From Luteimicrobium subarcticum (GTDB lineage Bacteria; Actinomycetota; Actinomycetes; Actinomycetales; Cellulomonadaceae), in contig NZ_PGTZ01000006.1 in NCBI RefSeq assembly GCF_002798015.1, positions 806,001 through 870,000 of the forward strand: a stretch of 64,000 bases of DNA, written 5' to 3'. The notes beneath the pieces are model-generated. The model did no database searches and was not told where the DNA came from. It was given only the letters and a program-made list of their open reading frames with translations. Within the stretch, counting starts at the first letter, position 1. The number at the start of each line of letters is the position of its first letter. Both the position numbers and the translations under genes were made by a program. Shown piece after piece: positions 45,460-54,658 of this stretch.

Positions 45460-47430
45460 ATGGCCATGACCGCGAACCCGCTCCGCACCCGACTGCCGCA
45501 CCCCGAGGTCCCGTCCGCCCCCTACCTGCAGCCCGTCCCGGAGGCCGCGCAGGGCACGCGCGGCTCCGACGGCACGGCGTTCGCGCGCCCGGGCCGCACC
45601 GCCACGACGGCGGCAGCGACCTGGGTCGAGAGGATCGCGGACCTCACCCGGCCCGACGACGTCGTGTGGGTCGACGGCACCGACGCGTGGCGCCGCCGCC
45701 TCGTCGACACGCTCGTCGAGGCGGGGACGCTGTTCCCGCTCAACCCGGAGCTGCGGCCCGGCAGCTACCTCGCGCGCTCCCACCCGGACGACGTCGCGCG
45801 CATCGAGTCGCGCACCTTCATCTGCTCGGAGCGCGAGCAGGACGCCGGACCGACGAACAACTGGCGCGAGCCCGCGACCATGCGGGCCGTGCTGCGCGGG
45901 GCGTTCGCCGGCTCGATGCACGGTCGGACGATGTACGTCGTGCCGTTCTCGATGGGCCCGGTCGGCGGCCCCCTGTCGCGCCTCGGCATCCAGGTCACCG
46001 ACTCCGCGTACGCCGCCCTGAGCATGCTCACCATGACCCGCGTCGGGCCGGACGTCCTGCGCCGCGTCGCGGACGGCGAGGAGTTCGTCCCCGCCGTCCA
46101 CTCGGTCGGGATGCCGCTCGTGGACGACGCCGGCGAGGCGCTCGACGACGTCGCCTGGCCCTGCAGCGAGACCAAGTACGTCGTGCACTTCCCCGAGTCG
46201 CGCGAGATCTGGTCCTACGGCTCGGGCTACGGCGGCAACGCCCTCCTGGGCAAGAAGTGCTTCGCGCTCCGCATCGCGTCGGCGATGGCCCGCGACGAGG
46301 GCTGGCTCGCCGAGCACATGCTGCTCGTCCGCGTCACGACGCCCGAGGGCCGCCGCTACCACGTGGCTGCGGCGTTCCCGTCGGCGTGCGGCAAGACGAA
46401 CCTCGCGATGCTGCGCCCGACGCTCCCCGGCTGGCAGGTCGAGACGCTCGGCGACGACATCGTCTGGATGCGTCCCGACGCCGACGGCCGCCTGCGCGCC
46501 ATCAACCCGGAGGCGGGCTTCTTCGGTGTCGCCCCGGGGACGGGCGAGTCGACCAACCCCGCGGCGATCGCGACGCTGCGCCGCGACGTGATCTTCACGA
46601 ACGTCGCGCTGACCGACGACGGGGACGTGTGGTGGGAGGGGCTGACCGACGAGACGCCCGAGCACCTCGTCGACTGGCGCGGCGAGGACTGGACGCCCGC
46701 GGACGGCGCCGCCGGACGCCCCGCCGCGCACCCGAACTCGCGCTTCACCGTCGCGGCGGACCAGTGCCCCACCATCGCCGACGACTGGGACTCTCCCGAG
46801 GGCGTCCCGGTCGACGCGATCGTGTTCGGCGGGCGCCGCGCGACGAACGTCCCGCTCGTCGCGCAGGCGTTCTCGTGGGAGCACGGCGTGTTCCTCGGCG
46901 CGACCATCTCGTCCGAGCGGACCGCGGCCGCGGAGGGGACGGTCGGCGAGCTGCGCCGCGACCCGTTCGCGATGCTCCCGTTCGCCGGCTACAACATGGC
47001 GGACCACTGGGCGCACTGGCTCGAGGTCGGCCAGGCCCTCGACCCGCAGACGCGCCCCAAGGTGTTCCAGGTGAACTGGTTCCGCAAGGGCGACGACGGG
47101 TCGTTCCTGTGGCCCGGCTTCGGGGAGAACTCACGCGTCGTGGCCTGGCTGGTCCGCCAGGTCGAGCGGTCGCGGGCCGTGCGCCTGGACCGCGGCGCCG
47201 AGCCGTCCGCGGTCGGACTCGTGCCGCTGGACGGCGCGCTCGACGTCGACGGGCTGGACCTCGCGGACGGCGCCCTCGACGACCTGTTCGCGGTCGACGT
47301 CGAGCGGTGGCTCACGGAGTGCGACCTCACCGAGCAGTTCTTCGACACGTTCGGCGACCGCGTCCCGGCCGCGCTGCGCGAGCAGCTCGCGTCCCTGCGC
47401 GCGCGACTGACGGCCGGCCCGCGCGACTGA
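45460..47430 (+). CDS. pckG: Phosphoenolpyruvate carboxykinase (GTP)
   Basis: 656 residues. Converts oxaloacetate and GTP to PEP, the entry step of gluconeogenesis. The P-loop is [13 protein letters not shown] (about residues 306-318). Upstream are substrate and metal blocks [22 protein letters not shown] and the Mn-binding Lys/His/Asp region (GDDIVWM). The guanine-binding region is [16 protein letters not shown] and [12 protein letters not shown] at 45460 with GAGGTG upstream; the longer open frame would run through the regulator promoter. Confidence 0.96.
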   Translation: MAMTANPLRTRLPHPEVPSAPYLQPVPEAAQGTRGSDGTAFARPGRTATTAAATWVERIADLTRPDDVVWVDGTDAWRRRLVDTLVEAGTLFPLNPELRPGSYLARSHPDDVARIESRTFICSEREQDAGPTNNWREPATMRAVLRGAFAGSMHGRTMYVVPFSMGPVGGPLSRLGIQVTDSAYAALSMLTMTRVGPDVLRRVADGEEFVPAVHSVGMPLVDDAGEALDDVAWPCSETKYVVHFPESREIWSYGSGYGGNALLGKKCFALRIASAMARDEGWLAEHMLLVRVTTPEGRRYHVAAAFPSACGKTNLAMLRPTLPGWQVETLGDDIVWMRPDADGRLRAINPEAGFFGVAPGTGESTNPAAIATLRRDVIFTNVALTDDGDVWWEGLTDETPEHLVDWRGEDWTPADGAAGRPAAHPNSRFTVAADQCPTIADDWDSPEGVPVDAIVFGGRRATNVPLVAQAFSWEHGVFLGATISSERTAAAEGTVGELRRDPFAMLPFAGYNMADHWAHWLEVGQALDPQTRPKVFQVNWFRKGDDGSFLWPGFGENSRVVAWLVRQVERSRAVRLDRGAEPSAVGLVPLDGALDVDGLDLADGALDDLFAVDVERWLTECDLTEQFFDTFGDRVPAALREQLASLRARLTAGPRD

Positions 47431-47475
47431 TCCGCCGGGCCCCACGCGCTCCGGGTCCATCGCGCGGGAGCGCCC

Positions 47476-48459
47476 TCAGCGACCGACGCTGAGGGCGCTC
47501 GCGCGCGGCCGCGCGAGCAGCGCCTGCGCCGTCTCGTGGTCCACGACGAGGTCGGTCGCGCTGCGGGCGAGCAGCGCGGCGTGCACGGGCGCCACCTTCG
47601 CGGTTCCGGTCGCGACAAGCATGCGCCGCGGGATCCTGCGCAGGTCCTTGAGCGGCAGGCCCGTGGACCGCTCGTTGAGGGAGAGCCGGTCCGACGTGCC
47701 GTCCGCGCGGACGAAGATCGACCCGACGTCCCCGACGACACCCTCTTCGCGGAGCTCCGCGACGTCCGTGCGCTCGAGGTACCCGGCGCGGTACAAATGG
47801 CTCGGCACCTCACCGGCGATCGTCCCGACGGAGAACAGGGCGACGTCCGCACGGCGCTGCAGCGCGAGCACGCGCCGGATCGAACGCTCCTCCCACATCG
47901 CATGGCGCGTGCTCGCCCGGTCGAAGAACGCCGGCACGGGGAAATGGTGCACCTCGGCGTCGAACGCCGCACCGAACAGGTCGATGATCCCGGACGCGTA
48001 CTCGATCCCCGACGTGAACGTGTTCCCCGAGCCGTTGAGCTGGACGACGTGCGACCCGTGCGTGGCGCGGGGTGCGACGTGCCGGGCGATCGCGGACACG
48101 GTCGTGCCCCACGGCACCACGAGCGTCATGTCGGACCCGAACAGGTCGCGCAGGCGCTCGGCGCCGACGACCGCGACCGCCTCGAGGCGCTGGAGCTCGG
48201 ACTGGTCGGCTTCCGTCACGACGACGGACGCGGCCACGCCGTAGCGCGCCGTGACCCGCTGGGCCAGCTCGTTGACGTTGACGTCGCGGTGCACGGTGAC
48301 GTCGACGATGCCCTCGGCGCGGGCCTGCGTGAGCATGCGTGAGATCGTCGAGCGCGAGAGGCCGGTGATCCGCGCCACCTCCTGCATGGTGCGGTGGTCC
48401 AGGTGGTAGAGCTCTGCGACCCGGACCAGGGTGCGCCTCCGCTCAGCAGTGGACGCCAT
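47476..48459 (-). CDS. SorC/DeoR-type sugar-binding regulator of the tetrulose-like operon
   Basis: 327 residues from the ATG at 48459 (GAGAGG upstream). The HTH is LYHLDHRTMQEVARITGLSRSTISRMLTQARAEG, followed by a SorC effector domain (LVVPWGTTVSAIA, VVQLNGSGNTFTSGIEYASG, SVGTIAGEVPSHLYRAG, VVGDVGSIFVRADG). It lies 150 bp downstream of the RpiB-like gene in the same direction, with strong hairpins between, so it may have its own promoter. It is a paralogue of the regulator at 38449, which serves the glycerol module; the ligand is probably a phosphorylated C3-C4 ketose (inference). Confidence 0.85.
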   Translation of the reverse strand: MASTAERRRTLVRVAELYHLDHRTMQEVARITGLSRSTISRMLTQARAEGIVDVTVHRDVNVNELAQRVTARYGVAASVVVTEADQSELQRLEAVAVVGAERLRDLFGSDMTLVVPWGTTVSAIARHVAPRATHGSHVVQLNGSGNTFTSGIEYASGIIDLFGAAFDAEVHHFPVPAFFDRASTRHAMWEERSIRRVLALQRRADVALFSVGTIAGEVPSHLYRAGYLERTDVAELREEGVVGDVGSIFVRADGTSDRLSLNERSTGLPLKDLRRIPRRMLVATGTAKVAPVHAALLARSATDLVVDHETAQALLARPRASALSVGR

Positions 48460-48481
48460 CGCCGCCTCTCTCACGGTCGGA

Positions 48482-48536
48482 CCGCGGCCCCGGGCCGCGG
48501 TGCAGCTGCGCGCCCATTGTCCCGACACGGGTCGGG
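48482..48536 (-). terminator. Hairpins between the RpiB-like gene and the SorC regulator
   Basis: CCCGAC-ACGG-GTCGGG (48521-48536) and CCGCGGCCCCGGGCCGCGG (48482-48500) are two consecutive GC stems. Read on the minus strand they follow the end of the aquaporin-kinase-isomerase operon by about 75 bp and precede the regulator gene. Confidence 0.5.
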
Positions 48537-48609
48537 GCCGCGCGCGCCGGGTGGACCGGCGTGCGCGACCCCTGCGGCCGGTGGGCCCGCGGAGCGCCTC
48601 AGACGCGCG

Positions 48610-49149
48610 TCAGCAGGCCACCGGACCGCGCTCCTCGCCGCCGTCCGCGGACGCGTCTGCGGCGAGTTCGTACGACCCGATCGCTGCCACCTTCTCGGCG
48701 GACGGCGACTCCGGGTCGAAGCGGTACCCCAGCCACTCGTCGACCAGCTTGCGCGCGAGCTCGAGCCCGATGACGCGCTGGCCCATGGTGAGCACCTGGG
48801 CGTCGTTCGACTTCACGGCACGCTCGACCGAGTACGAGTCGTGGGCGGTGACCGCACGGATGCCCGGCACCTTGTTGGCGCTGATCGCGACGCCGAGCCC
48901 GGTCCCGCAGAACAGCAGGGCCCGGTCGGCGTTGCCCGCGCGGACCTCGCGGGCCGCCTCGACCGCCACGTGCGGGTAGGCGACGTGCGCCCGCTCGCCA
49001 CGTGGTGGGACACCGACGTCGATGACCGTCTCGACGCGCGGGTCCTGCTCGAGCTGCGCCTTGAGCGCCTCCTTGTAGTCCACGCCGGCGTCGTCGCTGC
49101 CGACGACGATGCGCAGGCGGACGGCGTCCGCAGCGGGGGTCGTGCTCAT
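48610..49149 (-). CDS. RpiB-family isomerase, probable D-erythrulose-4-phosphate isomerase
   Basis: 179-residue RpiB/LacA-fold enzyme. The phosphate and substrate residues are typical: [15 protein letters not shown] at the N-terminus, the active Cys in [23 protein letters not shown], then [27 protein letters not shown]. RpiB interconverts ribose and ribulose 5-phosphates. The closely related EryI/DerI converts D-erythrulose 4-phosphate to D-erythrose 4-phosphate. The operon partners (a TIM-like isomerase and a DhaK-type kinase) are those of the EryH-EryI/LerI-DerI pathway, so the tetrose role is preferred. The start overlaps the stop of the TIM-like gene (ATGA). Confidence 0.82.
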   Translation of the reverse strand: MSTTPAADAVRLRIVVGSDDAGVDYKEALKAQLEQDPRVETVIDVGVPPRGERAHVAYPHVAVEAAREVRAGNADRALLFCGTGLGVAISANKVPGIRAVTAHDSYSVERAVKSNDAQVLTMGQRVIGLELARKLVDEWLGYRFDPESPSAEKVAAIGSYELAADASADGGEERGPVAC

Positions 49150-49889
49150 GGTTGGTTCCTCTCCATCTCGTCCAGCACGCGCGCGAACGCGTCCGGGTCG
49201 TGTGCACGTCGACCGAGGAAGATCCCGTCGACGCTGCCGCGCAGCTCGGTCCACGTGCCGGGGCCGGCCGTGCCGCCGTAGAGCAGCCGGACGTCGGTGC
49301 CCCAGCGGTCGGCTCGGCGACGCAGGGCGGCGGTGACGCCCAGCACGTGCTCGGCGTCGGCGGGCTGCGCGGCGCCGATCGCCCACCGCGGCTCGTAGGC
49401 GACGAGCACGTCGCCCACCCCGGACGTCCCGAGGACCGCGTCGAGCTGCTCGGCGCAGGCGGCCGCCGCGGCGTCGGCGGGGACCCGGTCGTCCTCGCCT
49501 ACGCACACGAGCGGGACGATCCCCTGCTCGCGGCACCGGGCGACCTGGGCCGCGAACACCCCGTCCGTCTCACCGAGCACCGACCGGCGCTCGGCGTGCG
49601 CGATCTCGGCGTAGACGACACCGAGCTCGCCCAGCACGCTCGCGGGCACCTCGCCGGTGAACGCACCGGCCGGGTGCGCCGACACCTGCTGGGCGCCGAG
49701 CGCCGCCACGCCTGCCAACCGTCCGCCGACCGCGTCGAGCGCGGTCGCGACGGGGAGCACCACGACCTCGACCGCTCCCGCGGCCGCCCGCACCGCGGGC
49801 AGGACCGCGTCGACCCACCGGAGGGTCTCGGACTGACCGAGGTACGCCTTGAGGCTCACCGCGGCCAGCGGACGGGACGTCAGCGCCAT
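49146..49889 (-). CDS. Triose-phosphate-isomerase-like enzyme, probable L-erythrulose-1-phosphate isomerase
   Basis: 247-residue TIM-barrel of the TpiA family. The catalytic His is in [15 protein letters not shown], the catalytic Glu in [10 protein letters not shown], and the phosphate loop GGTAGPG near the C-terminus is present. The N-terminal Lys motif reads SLKAY where housekeeping TpiA has N-x-K. This divergence and the operon partners point to the EryH/LerI branch, which turns L-erythrulose 1-phosphate into D-erythrulose 4-phosphate. Starts 1 bp after the kinase stop; ends overlapping the RpiB-like start. A second, ordinary TpiA is expected elsewhere in the genome. Confidence 0.8.
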   Translation of the reverse strand: MALTSRPLAAVSLKAYLGQSETLRWVDAVLPAVRAAAGAVEVVVLPVATALDAVGGRLAGVAALGAQQVSAHPAGAFTGEVPASVLGELGVVYAEIAHAERRSVLGETDGVFAAQVARCREQGIVPLVCVGEDDRVPADAAAAACAEQLDAVLGTSGVGDVLVAYEPRWAIGAAQPADAEHVLGVTAALRRRADRWGTDVRLLYGGTAGPGTWTELRGSVDGIFLGRRAHDPDAFARVLDEMERNQP

Positions 49890-49890
49890 G

Positions 49891-51600
49891 TCACTCACCT
49901 GCCTCCGCGGCGACGGTGGCGACGACGAGGGCCAGCGACGTCGCGCCCGGGTCCGCGTAGCCGAGGCTGCGCTCAGCGAGCGGACGCGCACGGCCGATCT
50001 GCGGCGTCAGCGACGCCGTGTCGGCAGCCTTCTGCGTCGCGACGCCCGCGGCGACGTGCCAGGCGTCCGCGGCGCCGTCGCCCGCGTCGAGCCGCGTCCG
50101 CAGGGACTCGACGAACGGGACGAGGGCGTCGAGCATCGTCTTGTCACCCACGTGCGCCTTGCCGAACGCGAGGAGCTCGTCGAGGCCCGCCTGGACGGCG
50201 TCCGCGACCGCGTCCGCGGTGGGGGCGACCTCGTCGTCGAGCGTGCCGGCGGCGGCGCGCAGCGCGGCACCCCACAGCGCTCCGGACGTCCCGCCCGCCT
50301 TGTCGCCCCACGCGTCTCCGGCGTCGGCGAGCGCCGACGCGACACCGGCCCCCTGCGTCACGGCCTCCCGCAGCGCCGCGACAGCGGCGAGCGACCCCTT
50401 GGTCATGCCCCGACCGTGGTCACCGTCCCCGGCGACCGAGTCCAGCTTGCCGAGGTCGTCCTCGCTCTCGCGGAGCGCGCCGGCGACGCGCTCCGCGTAC
50501 GACAGCAGGGTGCGAGCGGCGTCCTGCGACTCGGCGCTCGCGACCGCGAAGATGCGGGCGCCCGTCTGCGACGCCGCGTGCTCCGTCTTCTGCGCCGCGT
50601 GGAGCCCGCCGCCGATGCGGAACGCGGGTGTCTCCGCTGGCGCGAGCCAGAGCTGCTCGAGCTCGTCGTCCAGCCAGGTCAGGGTCAGGGAGAGCCCGGC
50701 CATGTCGAGGCTCGTGATGAACTCGCCGACCTGCGGTGCGACGAGCTGTGTGCCCGCGGCCTCGAGCAGGGGACGGATGTCGTTCCACAGCACGAACAAC
50801 TCTTCATACTTGGTCCCGCCGAGACCGTTGACCGTCGCGAGCACGCGGCCGTCCACACCGTCGGGCCGCTCCTCGAGGACCGTGTTGACGAGCAGCTCGG
50901 CGAGCTCGCGCGACGTGACGACGTCCTCCTCGGAGATGCCGGGCTCGCCGTGCACACCCATCCCGACGCCCATGCGCCCGGTGGGCACGGTGAACAGCGG
51001 CTCCGGGGCGCCGGGGAGCGTGCAGCCCGCGAACGCGACAGCGAACGAGAACGTGCGGGCGTTGGCCCGGCGGGCGACATCGGTCACGGCGTCGAGGTCG
51101 TAACCTGCCTCGGCGGCGGCGCCCGCGATCTTGAACACGACGAGGTCGCCGGCCGTGCCGCGGCGCTTGTGCGCCTCGTCCGAGGACGCGCTCGTGAGGT
51201 CGTCCGTGACGGTCACGGTCTGCGTCGGGATGCCCTCGGAACGGAGCCGCTCCTGCGCGAGGTCGAAGTTCAGGACGTCGCCGGCGTAGTTCCCGTAGCT
51301 GAGGAAGACGCCGCCGCCGCGCTGCGCGGCGCGGGCGACCGAGTAGACCTGCTGCGTGGACGGCGAGGCGAACACGTTGCCGACGACCGCGCCGTCCGCC
51401 ATTCCGGGGCCGACCCACCCGGCGAACGCCGGGTAGTGGCCGCTACCGCCGCCGATGACGACGGCGACCTTGTTCTCGGGGGTCTCGGTCGAGCGGACGA
51501 CGCCGCCGTAGACCGGCTCGACCAGCTCGGGGTGCAGGCTCGTGAAGCCGGCGATCATCTCGTCCGCGAACTGGGACGGGTCGTTGAAGACGGTGGTCAT
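49891..51600 (-). CDS. DhaK-DhaL fused ketose kinase (dihydroxyacetone/L-erythrulose kinase type)
   Basis: 569-residue ATP-dependent kinase. The N-terminal DhaK domain (about 1-330) has GGGSGHYPAFAGWVG and the covalent substrate His in GMGVHGEPG (about residue 217). The C-terminal DhaL domain (about 365-569) has the Mg-ATP motif DSVAGDGDHGRGM, TSGALWGAAL and AHVGDKTMLDAL. Single-chain DhaK-DhaL proteins phosphorylate dihydroxyacetone, but several actinobacterial ones (LerK, DerK) act on erythrulose. The two sugar-phosphate isomerases immediately downstream favour the tetrulose role. It follows the aquaporin gene by 25 bp. Confidence 0.85.
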   Translation of the reverse strand: MTTVFNDPSQFADEMIAGFTSLHPELVEPVYGGVVRSTETPENKVAVVIGGGSGHYPAFAGWVGPGMADGAVVGNVFASPSTQQVYSVARAAQRGGGVFLSYGNYAGDVLNFDLAQERLRSEGIPTQTVTVTDDLTSASSDEAHKRRGTAGDLVVFKIAGAAAEAGYDLDAVTDVARRANARTFSFAVAFAGCTLPGAPEPLFTVPTGRMGVGMGVHGEPGISEEDVVTSRELAELLVNTVLEERPDGVDGRVLATVNGLGGTKYEELFVLWNDIRPLLEAAGTQLVAPQVGEFITSLDMAGLSLTLTWLDDELEQLWLAPAETPAFRIGGGLHAAQKTEHAASQTGARIFAVASAESQDAARTLLSYAERVAGALRESEDDLGKLDSVAGDGDHGRGMTKGSLAAVAALREAVTQGAGVASALADAGDAWGDKAGGTSGALWGAALRAAAGTLDDEVAPTADAVADAVQAGLDELLAFGKAHVGDKTMLDALVPFVESLRTRLDAGDGAADAWHVAAGVATQKAADTASLTPQIGRARPLAERSLGYADPGATSLALVVATVAAEAGE

Positions 51601-51625
51601 GACTGTTCTCCTTCGAACGGGTGGG

Positions 51626-52357
51626 TCACCAGGCGGCGGCGGCGAGGCCGGCGAGCGCTCCGCCGACGAGGGGGCCGACGACCGGGGGCCACCAGTAGCC
51701 CCAGTCGTTGGAGCCGCGGTTGCGCATCGGGACGATGGCGTGCGCGACGCGGGCGGAGAGGTCGCGGGCGGGGTTCAGCGACCAGTTGGTGTTCCCGCCG
51801 AGGGTCACACCGATGCCGATCACGACGAGCCCGACGGCGAGCGGGCCGAGCCCGGACGGCGTGCTGCTCTGGGAGAGGATCACCCACACGAGCACGAACG
51901 TGGCGATGACCTCGACGAGGAAGTTGTGCGAGTGCTTGCGGATCGCGGGGTACGTGACCATGGACTTGAGGCGCACGTCCGGGTCGTCGGTCGCGTCGAA
52001 GTGCTGGCGGTAGACGAACCAGGCGAGCAGCGACCCGACGAACGCGCCCAGGAGCTGCGCACTGAGATAGACCAGCGTGGACGCCACCGTGATCGCGATG
52101 CCGGGGGCGAACTCGCCGCTGCCCTCGAAGATCTTGCCGATCGTGACCGCGGGGTTGATGTGCGCGCCCGACCTGCCGGCGATGAAGATCGCGCAGTAGA
52201 CGCCGAGTCCCCAGCCGAACGCCCCCATGAGGGTCGTGCCGTTGCCCCCGTACGTACGGACGAGCTGGAGGTTCATCGCGACCCCGAGGCCCATCAGCAG
52301 CAGGAGCCCCGTGCCGAGGAACTCGGAGACGAACACTGTTCCGAGAGAGACATCCAT
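51626..52357 (-). CDS. Aquaglyceroporin-type channel of the tetrulose-like operon
   Basis: 243-residue MIP channel with NPA motifs AHINPAVTIG (about residue 71) and SLNPARDLSARV (about 200). The Asp after the second NPAR marks a polyol-conducting member. It is the second MIP channel of the window and clearly a paralogue of GlpF. As first gene before the DhaK-type kinase it should let a small uncharged ketose or polyol diffuse in, to be trapped by phosphorylation. Start ATG at 52357 (MDVSLGTVF); an in-frame earlier ATG lies inside the upstream inverted repeat and is rejected. Confidence 0.88.
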   Translation of the reverse strand: MDVSLGTVFVSEFLGTGLLLLMGLGVAMNLQLVRTYGGNGTTLMGAFGWGLGVYCAIFIAGRSGAHINPAVTIGKIFEGSGEFAPGIAITVASTLVYLSAQLLGAFVGSLLAWFVYRQHFDATDDPDVRLKSMVTYPAIRKHSHNFLVEVIATFVLVWVILSQSSTPSGLGPLAVGLVVIGIGVTLGGNTNWSLNPARDLSARVAHAIVPMRNRGSNDWGYWWPPVVGPLVGGALAGLAAAAW

Positions 52358-52377
52358 GTCGAACGACCTTTCTGCCC

Positions 52378-52425
52378 CGCCGCTCTGCGGGCGCCCTCCC
52401 ATGGTGCGGAGGGGGCAGAGCGGCG
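52378..52425. promoter_or_regulatory. Inverted repeat in the leader of the aquaporin operon
   Basis: CGCCGCTCTGC (52378-52388) and GCAGAGCGGCG (52415-52425) form an exact 11-bp inverted repeat, 20 bp before the aquaporin start. It could be an RNA hairpin in the leader or a two-site operator for the SorC regulator. Confidence 0.5.
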
Positions 52426-52501
52426 TGCGGTCGTCTGCACAGATGCGTCAACCTGCGGCCGGAACGGACCCCGGATCGGCGCGATCCGGTGAGAAGATGC
52501 G

Positions 52502-52933
52502 TCAGCTCACCCCGGCCGACGCGATCGCCGACCCCAGGACGGGGCTCAGCAGCGTCACCGACGCGACCACGGGGACCCACCACGCCGGTCGCCCGGCACG
52601 CAGGCGCGCGACCGCCAGGACCACGGCCACGAGGACGCCCACCCAGGGCAGGAGCACGCCGACGTAGAACCCCGCGGTGACGAACCCGAAGCGGCACGAC
52701 GAGGGGCTGCAGGCGTCGGCCGCCATCGCGATGAACAGGCCGGTGAACGACGCCCCGACGGCGAGCGCGGCCTGGAGCGTGAGAAGGACGACGGTCGCCG
52801 GGACGTCCCGGCGACGGCGTGCCGGGACGAGGTCCGCGTCGGGCGGCGCTGCAGGGGACACTGCGGGGGACGCTGCGGTCAGCGGGGTCACGGAGAGAGC
52901 GGCCTGCGGGTCCCCCGGCGGCGAGGTCGTCAT
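52502..52933 (-). CDS. Small membrane protein of unknown function
   Basis: 143 residues. A Pro/Ala-rich cytoplasmic N-terminus (about 1-45) and three hydrophobic segments: VVLLTLQAALAVGASFTGLFIAM, AGFYVGVLLPWVGVLVAVVLAV and WVPVVASVTLLSPVLGSAIA. A conserved-looking CSPSSCRFG with two Cys follows segment 1 on the outside. ATG start. Divergent from trmL with 36 bp between, sharing one promoter region. No family recognised. Confidence 0.72.
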   Translation of the reverse strand: MTTSPPGDPQAALSVTPLTAASPAVSPAAPPDADLVPARRRRDVPATVVLLTLQAALAVGASFTGLFIAMAADACSPSSCRFGFVTAGFYVGVLLPWVGVLVAVVLAVARLRAGRPAWWVPVVASVTLLSPVLGSAIASAGVS

Positions 52934-52969
52934 GAGCGGTGAGTCTAGGGGCGGGCGGAGAATAGGGCC

Positions 52970-53440
52970 GTGAACCTCCCCCACCTGGCTTTCTACGAGC
53001 CGCGCATCGCCGGCAACACGGGCAACGCGATCCGGCTCTCCGCCGTGACGGGCACGACGCTCCACCTGGTCGAGCCGCTCGGCTTCGACCTGTCGGAGCC
53101 GAAGCTCAAGCGCGCGGGCCTGGACTACCACGACCTGGCGAGCGTCGTCGTGCACCCGGACCTCGAGGCGCTGCTCGCGGCGCTGCCGGACGCGCGCGTG
53201 TTCGCCTTCACGACGAAGGCGACGACGTCGTACACCGACGTGGCGTACCGGCCGGACGACGTGCTGCTCTTCGGCCCCGAGCCGACGGGACTGCCCGACG
53301 AGGTCCTGGCGCACCCGCGCGTGACCGACCAGCTCAAGATCCCGATGCTGCCTGCGCGCCGGTCGCTGAACCTCACGTCGGCGGCGTCCATCGCGATCTA
53401 CGAGGCGTGGCGCCAGGTCGGCTTCGCCGACGGCGCCTGA
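52970..53440 (+). CDS. trmL: tRNA (cytidine/uridine-34 2'-O)-methyltransferase
   Basis: 156-residue SPOUT methyltransferase that methylates the wobble ribose of tRNA-Leu. Motif 1 is YEPRIAGNTGNAIRLSAVTG, motif 2 is LLFGPEPTGLPDEVL, and motif 3 is IPMLPARRSLNLTSAASIAIYEAWRQ, which includes the trefoil-knot AdoMet loop. Start GTG at 52970, with GAATAGGG just upstream, probably leaderless. Confidence 0.93.
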   Translation: MNLPHLAFYEPRIAGNTGNAIRLSAVTGTTLHLVEPLGFDLSEPKLKRAGLDYHDLASVVVHPDLEALLAALPDARVFAFTTKATTSYTDVAYRPDDVLLFGPEPTGLPDEVLAHPRVTDQLKIPMLPARRSLNLTSAASIAIYEAWRQVGFADGA

Positions 53441-53473
53441 CCCTGCCCGGCGGACGCTGCAGCAGCGCCGCCG

Positions 53474-54523
53474 TCAGGCGGACGCGCGGACCGTCAGGGT
53501 GGGCTCGAAGATCCGGGACGCGGTGGCGGGCGCGGTGCCGTCGAGCTGTCCGAGCAGCAGGTCGACCATCGCTGTCGCCATCTCCTCGAGCGGCTGCCGG
53601 ACGGTCGTGAGCGCGGGCCGGGAGTAGCGGGCGGGCGACGCGTCGTCGAAGCCGACGACGGCGACGTCGTCCGGGACGCGACGGCCGGCGGCGGCGAGCG
53701 CGTGCAGCGCACCGAGGGCCATGAGGTCGTTGGCGGCGAACACGCCGTCGATCGTGGGGTGCCGCTCGAGGAGCTCGCGCATGGCGGTCTCGCCGCTCTC
53801 GAGCGTGAAGTTGCCGCTCGCGACGGGGACGTAGGGGCGGCCCGCGGCGGTCATCGCGTCGCAGAAGCCGGCGAGGCGCTCGGACGCGGCGGGCACGTCG
53901 AGCGGGCCGGAGATCACGGCGACGTCGCGGCAGCCGCGGCCGACGAGATGGTCGGCGGCGAGGCGGGCGCCGGCCCGGTGGGCGACGTCGACGAAGCTCA
54001 CGCCCAGCCCGTGAGCGGGCTGCGCGAACACGACGACGCGGCGGCCGGCGTCGAGCAGCTGGCGGGGCAGCGGGTCGGCCGGGTCGGTCGAGACGAGCAG
54101 CGCACCGTCGGCGCCGCCGCGCGCGAGGAACGCCTCGACGCGGTGCCGCTCGTCGTCGGTCTCGGCGATCATCAGGACGGGCTGGACGTCGCGCGGCGCG
54201 ACCGCGCGGACCATCGCGCTGGTCAGCCGGCCGAAGAACGGGTCGCCGTAGACGTCGTCGGGGCTGGGCGCGCCCGAGGGTTCGGCACCGGACACGACGA
54301 TGGCGAGCGACCCGGCGCGCCGCGTCACGAGCGAGCGCGCGGCGGTGTTGGGGACGTACCGGATCTCGGCCACGGCCCGCTGCACGGCCTCGACGATGTG
54401 CGGTGCCACGCCGTCCTTGCCGTTGACGACGCGGGAGACGGAGGCGCGCGAGACCCCGGCCACCCGCGCCACGTCCTCGAGCGTGGGGGTGCCCGTCGGG
54501 CGGGCCATCAGGTCGTCGCTCAT
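53474..54523 (-). CDS. LacI-family regulator of the discoidin-domain secretion locus
   Basis: 349 residues. The HTH is TLEDVARVAGVSRASVSRVVNG, with a hinge IRYVPNTAARSLVTRRAG, then a PBP1-like ligand domain (LAIVVSGAEP, VFAANDLMALGALHALAAAGRRVPDDVAVVGFDD). Divergent from the row of secreted discoidin-domain genes. Two CG-centred palindromes of the CAGAGAGCGCTCTCTG type lie in the 230-bp gap, one next to its own start and one next to the promoter of the first enzyme gene. It likely responds to a sugar released by those enzymes. Confidence 0.88.
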   Translation of the reverse strand: MSDDLMARPTGTPTLEDVARVAGVSRASVSRVVNGKDGVAPHIVEAVQRAVAEIRYVPNTAARSLVTRRAGSLAIVVSGAEPSGAPSPDDVYGDPFFGRLTSAMVRAVAPRDVQPVLMIAETDDERHRVEAFLARGGADGALLVSTDPADPLPRQLLDAGRRVVVFAQPAHGLGVSFVDVAHRAGARLAADHLVGRGCRDVAVISGPLDVPAASERLAGFCDAMTAAGRPYVPVASGNFTLESGETAMRELLERHPTIDGVFAANDLMALGALHALAAAGRRVPDDVAVVGFDDASPARYSRPALTTVRQPLEEMATAMVDLLLGQLDGTAPATASRIFEPTLTVRASA

Positions 54524-54541
54524 CCCGGCCACGGTAGCACT

Positions 54542-54557
54542 CAGAGAACGCTCTCTG
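54542..54557. promoter_or_regulatory. LacI-type operator near the regulator start
   Basis: CAGAGAACGCTCTCTG, a palindrome with one mismatch, 19 bp upstream of the regulator start; probable autoregulation. Confidence 0.8.
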
Positions 54558-54600
54558 GATTCGGCCGCGACCCGGCGATTCTCCGTTCGGTGACAAGGTG

Positions 54601-54630
54601 TTGACATGCGGGTGAATTTCGGCGCACGCT
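54601..54630 (+). promoter_or_regulatory. Promoter for the secreted-enzyme genes
   Basis: A consensus -35 TTGACA at 54601-54606 is followed, at about 17-18 bp, by a weak -10 (CACGCT region, 54625-54630). The palindromic operator begins 9 bp further on, where it would block the polymerase. Confidence 0.55.
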
Positions 54631-54638
54631 TGCCCCGG

Positions 54639-54658
54639 CCCAGAGAGCGCTCTCTGGG
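54639..54658. promoter_or_regulatory. LacI-type operator at the secreted-enzyme promoter
   Basis: CCCAGAGAGCGCTCTCTGGG is a perfect 20-bp palindrome, about 100 bp from the regulator-side copy and about 100 bp upstream of the first enzyme start. Confidence 0.88.
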
